Source: Bullera alba
Lineage: Eukaryota; Basidiomycota; Tremellomycetes; Tremellales; Bulleraceae
DNA length: 64,000 nucleotides
Direction: 5' to 3'
Assembly: GCA_001600095.1 (NCBI GenBank)
Contig: BCIX01000003.1
Coordinates: forward strand, 1,178,001-1,242,000
Positions 10,415 through 20,667 of the stretch are shown piece by piece (position 1 is the stretch's first letter; each line of letters begins with the position of its first letter). The notes beneath the pieces were generated by a model. That model was not told the DNA's origin, searched no databases, and was given only the letters and a program-made list of their open reading frames with translations. The translations under genes were made by a program, and so were the position numbers.

Positions 10415-12249
10415 TTACTCACTACCAGCGACCTTTTGGATGGCCTGCTTGAGTCCCTGCGCCGCTTTCTCCACCTCCTTCTTGTTGAGCACACTGCTGA
10501 TGTACACCTTCAAACTTGGCTCGGGTTCAAAGATCTCCTGACCCCTTAGACGCCTAGCTCTCGTGATGAGCACTGCTGACGACTGCAGTGTCTCGTCCAC
10601 GATATCCTGTAGTAGAGCTTCCTCCTCTTCAAGCGTCGACGGAGGCTCCAGTAGGAAAATGTGGATCAGGGCTGATTTAGGATGCGAGGGGATCGAGATC
10701 AAAGCCTCCTTGTTTCCAGCAGAATTGGTGCTTTGGCTCGGTGACGAAGAGTAGAATGGGTCAAATTCAGGTGTCTCGAGAGGCAAGGCCTCGAGCTTGT
10801 TAAGGATTTGTCGGAAAAGGAGCGCGTTGGACTGGAGTGTGCTGATGAGGTTTGGCTGAGCGATGAGCGTGTGCATCGCTGCGGAAGAGGTGGTGGCGAG
10901 CATGGCTGGTAGAGACGCTGTGAAGACGGACGCAGAAGAGTTGATACGTTGGTGTTTGCAAACGACGGATGAGCCAGCGCAGAAACCTCCTCCAGCACCA
11001 AGACCGTTTGACATGGATCCGAATAGGATGTCAATCTCAGTGGCCTATTCGATCGATGTCAGTGGACCTCTTTCAAAGCGGCTGAGAAGCCGCAGCCTTT
11101 TGGCAACTCACAGGGATGTTGAAGTACTCCGTAATTCCTCGTCCATGGGTACCAATCATACCGAAGGAGTGACTCTCATCGATGATCAATCTGTATTTGA
11201 ACTTCCTCTTCAACTCGACCTAACAAGTTTCAGTGGGAAACACGCAATAATCGTCACAACCGAGACTCACGAGCTTGGGAAGATCCAAAAGCATACCGTC
11301 GTTTTCAAAGATACCCTCAGAGATGATGAACCTCCTTGTCAACTTGCCCCCTTTTCGCTTCCTGTCCCTCTCCACGGTCTGCAGCACTCGCTCGAGATCT
11401 TTCATGTCACCATGGGCGTACCATCGGATCTGCGATCGAGAAATTTGTAGTCCCTTGTGAATGGCAAAGTTGACGCCTCGGTCCGCGACGATAATGTCGC
11501 CTCGTTTGGCGAAAGCCGGGATCGCCGAAGAGACGGCGGCAAAGGATTGGGGGTAGATGATAGCTGCTTCTGTGCCCAGGAAAGCAGCGACGTCTTCCTC
11601 AAACTTCATATGGACATCTAACGCGAGGAATCAGGTATCCTCTTTGATCGCTGGTTCCGGACCTACCGATTGTTCCATAAAAGCCACCGGGCCCACACGA
11701 TCCAACACCGTATTCCTTCAATGTCTCGATGGCGATCTGCTTCATGCTTTCACTTTCCACCATCCCCGTCCAGTCTGGACTCGCAAGATTGAGGACGCTT
11801 TTGCCAGCAGCAAACTTGTTGTCTGCGAGTTTGACATGTACCCCGTTTTGACCTTGGATGACCGGGACGCTCGCGAGCGTTTCCTCGTCCACGCGGGCTG
11901 GCTCGTCGACGAGCGACAACGGTTGCCATTCGTCCACGAGCTCATCAATCTCCTTTTCTGTCAATTTGACCCAGTTCTTGCCCTCGCCTTCGCCCCTCGT
12001 CCGGCCTTTGAATATCGTTCGCACGGCAAACGCCACGAGCAAGACCTCTAGCAGCGATCGCCATGGATCATTCTGGTACGAAGATTGAATGTATCGGACC
12101 ACGATTGGCGATCCTGGTACCCGATGAAATAGCTCGGTGACATTGAGCAGGAACGAAGACAGGATGTTCAGTATGGGGACCAATGGCGCAGGGATCTCCG
12201 TCGTTGGCGGTTTGGGCGCAAGAATGTTGATATTCTGGTGATCGGCCAT
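10415..12249 (-). CDS. LCB1: Serine palmitoyltransferase subunit 1
   Basis: Non-catalytic subunit of the ER complex that condenses serine and palmitoyl-CoA, the first step of sphingolipid synthesis. About 555 aa. The N-terminus carries a membrane segment (SLLEVLLVAFAVRTIF). Then the alpha-oxoamine synthase fold: NLASPDWTGMV, the glycine-rich VGSCGPGGFYGTIDVH (the Cys corresponds to the residue mutated in human sensory neuropathy), FAAVSSAIPAFAKRGDIIVAD, and IIDESHSFGMIGTHGRGITE. In place of the PLP-binding Lys of Lcb2 it reads GSMSNGLGAGGGF with no Lys, the hallmark of Lcb1. Four or more exons with about 50-nt introns. ATG 12249 is the first Met of the long N-terminal exon. Lcb2 is not in the window. 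Confidence 0.95.
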
Positions 12250-12581
12250 TTTGCCAATCGTCGATATTGGCACGGCAGGTATATCCCTGTGGTCTGATGC
12301 AGTCTGCCAGGCGATGTACACTGTTCAGTTGAGACGCTCGAATGACAGATTGACGTGATGGCACAGGGAGACGCAAAAGTCAACAAACCGACGACGCGGT
12401 CATACTCATCGATGAAGCGGAATCAGAATTTCGATCATCCTGGCGTCCTCTTGTCCTTCAACCCTTCGAGAGACGTGCTCTCTACTCTTCAGTTGCTCAC
12501 GCCTCACCACTAGCTGACCAACGGCTCGCCTGATCAAGAATCCCGTGGGGGTTGCGGATCTGAAGGTGCAATTGCCACACC
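12250..12581. other. Divergent promoter region (LCB1 / carnosine methyltransferase)
   Basis: 332 bp between two divergent start codons. No gene and no element that I can name. Confidence 0.5.
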
Positions 12582-14229
12582 ATGGCCGACTCTCCGGAAG
12601 AGAAGGCTCACTGGAGGAGCGTGCTGAAGGCGTTCGACGGGTATATGCAATATCATGTGCGTCCAGGTGCCTGTCTTGTTGCTTGTGATCGCGATCCATC
12701 GCTCGCCGATTGGGCTGATCGGATATCTCCCTGATCAGCTCTCAGCCAACCATGCTCGCCGAATGGCATTTTTGTCACTGCCCAAAGAGCAGAGGATCGT
12801 GTACGAGAGCATCGGGTTTAGGGACAAGCTCGAAGCGGTGGATGAAGGCATCAGACGGTGCGGTCATGGAAGTTATACTTTGACACGAGGAGCTCACGTC
12901 GTGGCCAAATAGTAATGCTGAATTCATCGATGAGATGATAGCGGACCCAGTATTTGCCGACATGATGGCCGATGAGACCTCCCAGCACTCGCATGACCAG
13001 GAACCCTCGCACGATCACGGACACCATGCACACGGCCATGGTCATAGTCATGGTCATCAGAATCAGCACGAGGAGCACGATCATTCACATGGTTCACACG
13101 GAGGACATGGACCTCGCGGCTCTCATGGTTCTCATGGCGATGATGCAAAGAAGTCACGACAGGCGGAAAACGATCTGGCTCAGGACAAGGTTCGATCAAC
13201 ACTGCGATCCATTGTCAGAGATTGGGCTGCCGAAGGGGCGCAGGAAAGGGCCAACTGCTACCACCCTTGTCTGGAAGCTTTGGAGAGGTATTTTCCGCAG
13301 ACCTCGCAGGGATCCTCTCTCGACGTAAGTCATATCGTGAGCATGGAGAGCTGAATCGGTCCAACAGCCACCTGCGGAAGAACACAGGAAAGATAGAAAA
13401 GACTTGAAGGTCCTGGTACCGGGTTGTGGTTTGGGCCGACTGGCCATGGAGATTGCCGCGAGAGGTAAGCCCATGAACGGTGCACAAGCTCATTCGCGTT
13501 CCAGGTTTCAGCTCTCAAGGGAACGAATTTTCAACATACATGCTCCTTGCATCCCACTTTATGCTCAACCAGACCACACGAGCAAACTCGCACCACATCT
13601 TCCCTTTCCTCCACTCATTTTCCAACCACCCATCGACGGAGAAGAGTGTTCTTCGCAGGGTGGACATTCCGGATGTGTGTCCGGCGGATGTGCTGGGAGA
13701 CGGAAAGGGCGGCGAGTTTTCGTTGGTCGCCGGCGACTTTGAAGAGCTCTACAGTGATCCGGCCCACGCTGGGGCCTGGTCCGCCGTCGTCACCTGCTTC
13801 TTCATCGATTGTGTGCGTCAAAGTGGTCTAGAGATTGAGCTGATGGATATAGGCGAGAAACATCCTGACATTCCTCAAGATCATCTATGACCTGCTAGAC
13901 GACGACGGGGTTTGGATAAACGTCGGCCCTCTACTCTGGCACTTTGAAAACTCGCCGACTACATCTGCAAAGGGCGAGGGGAGCATAGAGCTGAGTCTTG
14001 ATGAAGTGAAAGAGTTGGCTCGGAATGTCGGCTTTGCCATTCATGTGAGATCGTCCCTGCTGTACGAGCTGACTTGGCAGGATGAGAGGGACATTCAGAC
14101 CACGTATACCGGTATCCCCGGTAACATGCTCAAACACGAGTACAATGTGAGTCGAGCACTAGAGGATGGTGCTAACGCGACCAGGCTGCTTTCTGGACAG
14201 CGACAAAACGGAAGGCCATCCCAACATAA
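12582..14229 (+). CDS. Carnosine N-methyltransferase family (N2227-like) with His-rich insert
   Basis: SAM-dependent methyltransferase of the N2227/CARNMT1 family, which methylates the pi-nitrogen of histidine in carnosine and, in mammals, in some proteins. The first exons are 12582-12656, 12739-12857 and 12913-about 13324. Family motifs: RRMAFLSLPKEQRIVYESIG near the N-terminus, WAAEGAQERANCYHPCLEAL, SAM motif LKVLVPGCGLGRLAMEIAA, QGNEFSTYMLLASHFMLN, AVVTCFFIDCARNILTF, GVWINVGPLLWHF and the C-terminal YNAAFWTATKRKAIPT. About 435-445 aa. Between residues of about 89 and 139 lies an insert with about 19 histidines in His-Gly, His-Ser and His-Asp repeats, not part of the catalytic fold. Carnosine is not expected in yeasts, so protein or other histidyl substrates are more likely; that is inference. 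Confidence 0.92.
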
Positions 14230-14322
14230 GACTACATCACTGCGCTATAGCGCCTGTCTATATGCCTTCAATGCAAGAGAATAGATAACATGCCTCCTCG
14301 ACTACTCTTCTCCCTCACACGG

Positions 14323-17300
14323 TCAAAGTCTCCCCGCTCTAGCTTGGCGCTTTTCAATATGCGCCCTGTTCTTCAGATGTACTTCAAAGTTGCTCAACGT
14401 CTCGCCGGGGCCAAGGGTGTAGATCTTTCCCGGACAATCCGCGCACTTTACTCTCCACTCCACTTCACCTCCCACTTGATCCCCTGGCTTCTTCGCCTTT
14501 TTAATGACGGCAACATCGTCGTCGGGGTACCGCAAACTCAGGTCGGCTAGAGCTGATTTTGTCCATGCCGGAGGCTATCACGAATTAGCTGCCGGTAGGG
14601 GTATCCCCCACTCACAGAGATGGCCTTCTTCGGAGCGCCAGGTGAAGTTGCGGATGCAGCAGACACCACTCGCCCGCGCTTGGCAGGTGCCAGACTGGAT
14701 GAATCGCTATCGCTCGAGTCGCTCGAGTCGTCGTCGTCATCCTGGTCCGTATTGCCGACCAGCGTAGTAGTTGAGACCTGAGATGCAACGTTCTGCTGAG
14801 ATGGCACTTCAGTTGAGGAAGATCGGCTTCTGGCCCTCTTTGCGGTCTCTGGTGGGTCCAGAGAAGGATCCATGACGGGCTTGCCGGCTCTGCGTTTGCC
14901 CTCCCAAAAGCGTTGTTGATGGATCGCTTCGTCTTCGGTGTACTCGCATGGCCTCGCGGTGCCGTTTCGCGAAGTGTACCGGTCTGAGATCAGCTTAGGA
15001 TGAAGGAATGAACTCACAGCAAGTCTCGCAGAGATTCCGCAGGCCAGTCTTCGGGTTGGTTCTGACTCGACTGGCAAACTGCTCTGACACGCCGCAATTG
15101 TAACACCTCCATTTGCCATCGTTGCTCCTGATGGGTTCCGGTTGGTCCAATTTGATCGGAACGGCCGACATGGGCGTCTGTGCACCTGCCGACTCGGAAG
15201 GGCTCTCGCCTCGTCCGTTATTCCTTCTCTTGTGCAGGGGACTCTCCACAGTCTCGGTGACAGAGTCTTCCCTCAGTGAGCGTTTTCCACCAAGCACGCT
15301 TGGGGTACCAACAGATGCCTCCCGTCCGACGGAGCTCTCGCGGAATGACGTAGCGGGGCTCGCACGCCAGGTACGGTTTCCGCGACCTGGTCCTCCTCTG
15401 TGCTTTTTGACGGCAGGCAGAGGGTGGTTGGTACTCGGAGAAGGTGGGGGTAGATCTTGAGACATGAGATTGATGTTTGCTTGGGCAGCGATCGCAGCAG
15501 CGCGTCTCGAGGTGGTACCCGCGGGCAAAGACACCTCTTCGGTAGGTTGCAGTGGGACGAGACCGTTTGGACCGACAGGATTGATGAGCGATCGATGGGT
15601 TTTGAGCGGTTCACGGTCGGGAAGCGTGATTCCCCGGCGAGCTCTACCAGCTCTCTTCTTGCGTTTGCTCTCCCGCTCCCTTTCTCGCTCGATCGCGAGG
15701 ACGTCTTCCTCGGTATACTTGGCAAAGATTGGAGTGTAGGTCGACATGGCAATGTCTTCTTTCCGGAGTGTAGATCCGGCGGTCAGAGGAGGTAGGAAGG
15801 CGGATTTGACCTCGTCGTCGAGGATGAAGCCGGATCCCGGAGTATGGCCGACGAGGAACAAGGAGCGCTTGTGGACGAGGATCTGCTCGTGGATGTCGTG
15901 GGCCAGTGCAGTACTAGGCGTTAGCACAGAAAGGGCGATTGCAACTCACGCAAACTCTCCGCTCAGACCCAGTTCCTTCACGTGCAACGCTGCAAATTCC
16001 TCGGGCGTAACAGATGTATTGAGGTCCCACTCGAAGGTATCAGTGAGGCATTGCGTTCCGACCATGATATCGACCTGAGCGTCAGTCGCGGCAGATATTA
16101 GTCACTCACCTTGATCAAGATACGATAGTCCTCTTGAACATCGGGATGGAGCAGAGACATGGCTTCTTCCACCGTCATCGGCGTCTCGTCCAAGTCGATA
16201 GATGAGCGGTAGTCGATCGCGAGATCCTGTGGTTCGTCCTTCACATGAACGTCTCCATTGGCCCGGGGCGATGCCTCGCCAGATTCCGTCTCCTCGCTTC
16301 CCTCTCTCATTTGCGCAAAGACGCGGCACATGGCTCGACTCTCGTCGTCTCCTTGAGGATCCATCTTGCCCTTGATGACTTCCGGCGAGCGGGCCATAAT
16401 TGGCAGCACCTGGTCTTTGTACTCTCTTACTCGCTCGTTGATAACAGTGACGATCTTGGAGACAAAATGAATAGGAGGAACACCAAAATCGTCGCAGAGA
16501 TTTTGAGCAAAGAGTTCCGCAGTGACCACAGTATCTGACCGAGTCAGCTAGGTTGAGGGGCGATCACTCACCAGCACAGTTCCACATGAAAGTATCCTTG
16601 ATCTTCCACTGCTCGTGCTCGACGTCGATACGAACAGGCACAACTTGATCCTGCACATTCGCCATCGCCTTGAGCTGGAACGGGGTGCTACAGGTCAGCC
16701 TTGGCCTAGATGGACACCCACAATTTGATCTGATTCCTGCCCTTGTGCGTCGTCCTCGCTCTCTGTTGGATCTTGTCATTCGGCCAAACGATCGAGAGTC
16801 GACCTCCTGGCGCTTTTGGCCTTTCTCCTTTACGAGCCATCCACCATGGTGTCTCCATGTCGTTGGCTCTAGCCCATTTCAGGATTCTTCCTCGCGTTTG
16901 CTTTTTCTGCGCCTCTAGACCTTTGACATATACCTCGTCCTGGTGCATAAAGTGGCGTAGCTCTCGCTTTTCCCTGCTGTCCAACGGCTTCAATCGGCCA
17001 TCAAATGTCGGGTCGGCAGACGGCTTTGTCGGATCCTCGTCGGCAAGGGGAACGATGTTGGTCACCGGCAGGGACAAGTTGACATGTCTTTCCCAGTCCT
17101 TGACGGGTAGACCCGTTTGAGCGTTGATCCGCAGCGGGAGGCCGAAGGGAGGTGCAGCTGGTGCGTCCTCGACTGGGGTAGGCAACTCTGGGTTGGCAGC
17201 TGGCGTAGCTTGCTTCGGGGGATTCGCAGCTTTGTTCTTGGCGGCCGAGGGGGTTTTCGTAGGTGCCGCCGGGGCAGGCGACATTGCCGGTGCTCCCCAG

Positions 17301-19201
17301 CCCGCAGGTTGGCTCTGTTGACCCACCGGCGGCGGACGCGCAGTCTGAGGTGAGGGTCCCTGGGATTGCTGGGGCGGGAGTGACCGATTGGCTGCCTGCT
17401 GCAGTTGTGTCTGTTGCTGCTGTTGATTCTGCAGGGCTTGCTGCTGCTGCATGTGCTGCATCTGCATTTTGTGGAATGCGACCATTTGCTGCATCCGGTT
17501 TAGGATGTCCGTCCTGACGTTCCCACTTTGGACCATGGCGAGGGCGGACTGTACTTGAGCGAGATTGCCAGGGTTGCGCTGTAGCATGAGATTCCGCCAA
17601 TTCTCGTCTTGCAAGTTTGGAAACTGCGTGAGCAGTCTCCAATCAAAGGGGAAATCTGACATGTCGATGTTTGGCATCGGCGGACGCATCCCGGGTGGAC
17701 GCATTGGGGGTCTGCCCATCATCTGCTGAGCAGTCACCGGCGGTCGCACTGCTGGGCTGCCTTGGCCTTGAGCTTGAGCGGCATTGTTGAATATGCTCAT
17801 CGCGGATCCGAGGGATTGTTGCTGGAGATGCGAGAGGTTTTGAAATTGCAACGATTGGACTGCTGGAGGTTGAGGAGTCCCCCCAGGGGTTCCTGCAAAA
17901 GCACCAGAACTCATCTCGCTGGGACCTGGAGTCGCAGCTTGCCGATGGGGCGTCTGAGCCGTCTGTTGTCCCTGACCCATCTGACCGTTTTGAGGTTGAC
18001 CGGGGGTGTGCATGGGACCAGGTGAGGCGGTGGATCGTGCAGGTGGTGGAAGGTGCGTGGGTGCCTGCGGTGTGTGGTGGGAGTGATGAGAGTGGATTGA
18101 AGCCGCTGGGGACGGTGGGCCTTGCGAATTGGGGGTCGGCGGTGGATACGCGATGGGTGAAGCGGCATAATTGCGCACTGGCGATCCCGGGACCTGGGGG
18201 GAGCCAATACGCTGCGACGCCGCTGACCCGGGACGCTGAGGAGCCATGTGTTGGGGTAGACTCGACATGGTGTGCCCAGGTAATTGCTGCCTTTGAGAGG
18301 ATGGACTCTGCTGTGGATGTCCCTGAGCTGAGTCCGGTCTCGGCGGTTCCTGTTGGCCTGTGGACGACTGGGATAGCTTCCGTGTGGGCTGCTGGCCTTG
18401 CGGACCGAATCCATTCTGTGTGGCAAACTGACGCATCAACTGCTGCTGCATTTGAGTCAGATGCTGGGCTTGCTGAGGCTGGGGCATGGCCTGGAAACGA
18501 GGATCCTGCAGCAAGTTGTTCCTGGCTTGTGTAAACTGTTGCTGCTGTGCCATGGTGAAGCTGAGCTGCTGCTGGGGAGGTCGATTTGGGGAGTTTGACA
18601 TTTGCTGCTGCTGGTGGACAGGTAGCGGAGGTGGTGGCATCGGATTCTGCATCGGGGGTCTTTGCTGTTGGCTCGGGGTACCAGATCTGCCAGGTACGCC
18701 ATTCTGAGTTGGCGGTCTGGGTTGGAATTGCTGCGCCTGACCGTTCTGATTCTGCTGCTGCTGTTGCTGCCGCATTGCAGCTTGGAAAGCAGCCTGTTGA
18801 TTTCCCCCTCCTCCAGATTGCATGACCTGCATCGCGGCGTGTAGCTGTTGAGGTGTCCATTGGGGTGCGCCGGATGGGGCTCGGGCTTGAGCCATTTGTT
18901 GCAAAGCGGCGATTTGGGAGGGGTTCATCCCGCCAGGCATGCCTGCCATTTGGCCAAAATTGTTCACGGACGGTCTGAACATGCCCTGGCCCTGAGCCTG
19001 CATCGATGAAGGTCCAGGATCTCCTCCGCCTGATGGTGCTCCGGGTATGGACGATGCCTGGTTTGGGTAGTAGCCTCCTGGCATGTCTCCGTTTGGCTGC
19101 TGATGTTGCTGATTGTAGCTGTTCTGGTCGCCATTATAGGGGAATGAGAACTGGTTGTTCATATTTTGCGAAGGTGATGGATCGTGATGAGATGTTGACA
19201 T
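14323..19201 (-). CDS. SNF5: SWI/SNF core subunit Snf5 with GATA-like finger
   Basis: Core subunit of the SWI/SNF nucleosome-remodelling complex. One huge first exon (19201 to about 16720, about 830 residues) encodes Gln/Pro/Met-rich low complexity with poly-Q runs, then PFGLPLRINAQTGLPVKDWE. Short introns join this to two SNF5 repeats: VVPVRIDVEHEQWKIKDTFM with LFAQNLCDDFGVPP, and ILIKVDIMVGTQCLTDTFEW with FAALHVKELGLSGEFATAL and DIHEQILVHKRSLFLVGH. The C-terminal third has a GATA-like finger (CYNC-X21-CETC), an acidic Ser/Asp run, and a terminal block CADCPGKIYTLGPGETLSNF followed by EVHLKNRAHIEKRQ. About 1,500 aa. Codon 19228 just upstream is TTG, so ATG 19201 is the start. This Snf5-plus-GATA layout is known in filamentous and basidiomycete fungi. 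Confidence 0.93.
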
Positions 19202-20400
19202 GTGGTGCCACTTGGTCGGGCGAGACAAGATACCTTGTGGTCTGGGTCACATCAGCGCGGTCAAGAACAGCAGGATGAAGGTACATACCCTTCTTTTGGT
19301 GGCCTGCAGAGATCTTGCTCGTGCTATGATGCGCGACACGACACTGGGCAGAAACTGAGCAAGTCAGCGGGATGTTTGGATCATGACTCACTTGTGCTCT
19401 CTGCTATGAAGACATGGAGTTCGAGCTGGGGGAAAGCATCAGCATGTTCTGTCGTTGAGACCTGGGCACTCACTCAAGTGCTAATCTGACAGGGCGAAGA
19501 TGTTGGCGGGGACCGTCGACCGAACGTGGTGGCGCAAGATACTCCTAGCCCTGGCCGTCCAATGTCCAGAGCACAAGGTCAAGCCTTGTTATCGATAACC
19601 TCTTAATCTAAGCCTAAATCCCGGGAAGAAGCTCGAGCTGAAACGCTGAAACCGACGTGACGGGTATCGCGGTTGTTTTGAAGATTACAGATTTAATCGA
19701 TCTGGATTGAGATCCGGCGCGTCAAGAGCGGGCGGAAAGGGGGTATTGGGCTTGGCCGAGCAAGACACCCCGGGAGTGTCGGAAGACGTGGTTGCAGCGG
19801 GGGAAGTGCACAATGAGCAAAGGCCACGCGCGTATGACAGCTCTCGGTTCCCTCACTTGCTTGCCGGAAGCGGGGGCGAGGAAGGGCGAGGAAGGGAAGA
19901 AAGTGGTCGGCAGCCCTAAAGCGGTGGAGGTGACGGACAACGGAAGGATGTCCGTCAGAACCGTATGCCACATTCAAAAACGCCGCGGAGTTTCCGCGTC
20001 AAGCGCTACCAGCAGCGTTAGCCGCTTCCGCCGTCAGGTACCATCGATAAGGTACACGTGCAAAGATTGATGCATTGATGCACGATAACTTCGTTTCGGT
20101 CATCTATGAGACTCTGTGTAGACTCATTGCAGGCGAAGATGGGAGAGGTCGCGTGCCCGTCAATCGTAATCTGCATCACATCTTCGTAAAGCCGTGAGCT
20201 CGACTCGTTTGCCAAAGCCATTGGTCCGTCCATCCAAGTCATTTTCAAAGCTCGAAAGAGCCCGCTGGCCGCTTGTCTCCTTGCAACTCTCCTTGGCTCC
20301 TTGGTTCCGCCCGCTAGACTCTGATTAGGCGTCTATCTAGCTGTCTGACTACAGAAGACTATAGCAGTCTATCCCAGCAGCGAGAGGCTAGCTACTATAG
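19202..20400. other. Intergenic region between SNF5 and the transketolase-like gene
   Basis: No gene supported in this stretch. It contains the SNF5 5' region and a perfect 9-bp inverted repeat (19931-19957). Short open frames on both strands have no family features or sensible splice context. Confidence 0.6.
19931..19957. repeat. Perfect inverted repeat TGACGGACA-N9-TGTCCGTCA
   Basis: Arms 19931-19939 and 19949-19957 are exact reverse complements around a 9-nt spacer. About 730 bp from both flanking start codons. Could be a dimeric-factor site; function unknown. Confidence 0.7.
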
Positions 20401-20416
20401 AGCGCTCTCTAATTGA

Positions 20417-20586
20417 CCGGGGAAAGACCCTTCCGGAGCTGGAATTATCCGGCCTCACTTCCGGACCGATAATTCTTACTTCCGGCATAACTTCCGTCAC
20501 CATCTTTGCTGTTGTATTTCGCGCCGACCCATCGTAGCGTTGCCGGAGTGGAGCTACCTGGAGCTTCGTGACGAGATGTATATAAG
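20417..20586 (+). promoter_or_regulatory. CCGG-element cluster and TATA box of transketolase-like gene
   Basis: Six CCGG cores at 20417, 20433, 20449, 20461, 20482 and 20543, mostly in a (C/A)TTCCGG context, followed by TATATAAG at 20579-20586, 82 bp before the ATG. CCGG/CGG pairs are the usual half-sites of Zn2Cys6 regulators, and one such regulator is encoded 3 kb downstream. Regulation is inferred. Confidence 0.55.
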
Positions 20587-20667
20587 ATCAACAGGAGCCA
20601 AGAAGGCAGCGGTGTCTGTACTGATCCCCCGACTCATTCTCCAACACCAAGCCAAAAACACAACACA

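Noticed and set aside
17643..18860. 405-codon open frame on the minus strand inside SNF5, and several 80-210-codon frames beside it
   Set aside because: They are alternative frames of the CAG/CTG-rich Snf5 first exon. The in-frame product continues directly into Snf5 repeats, and the alternatives are Thr/Ala/Arg-rich shadows.
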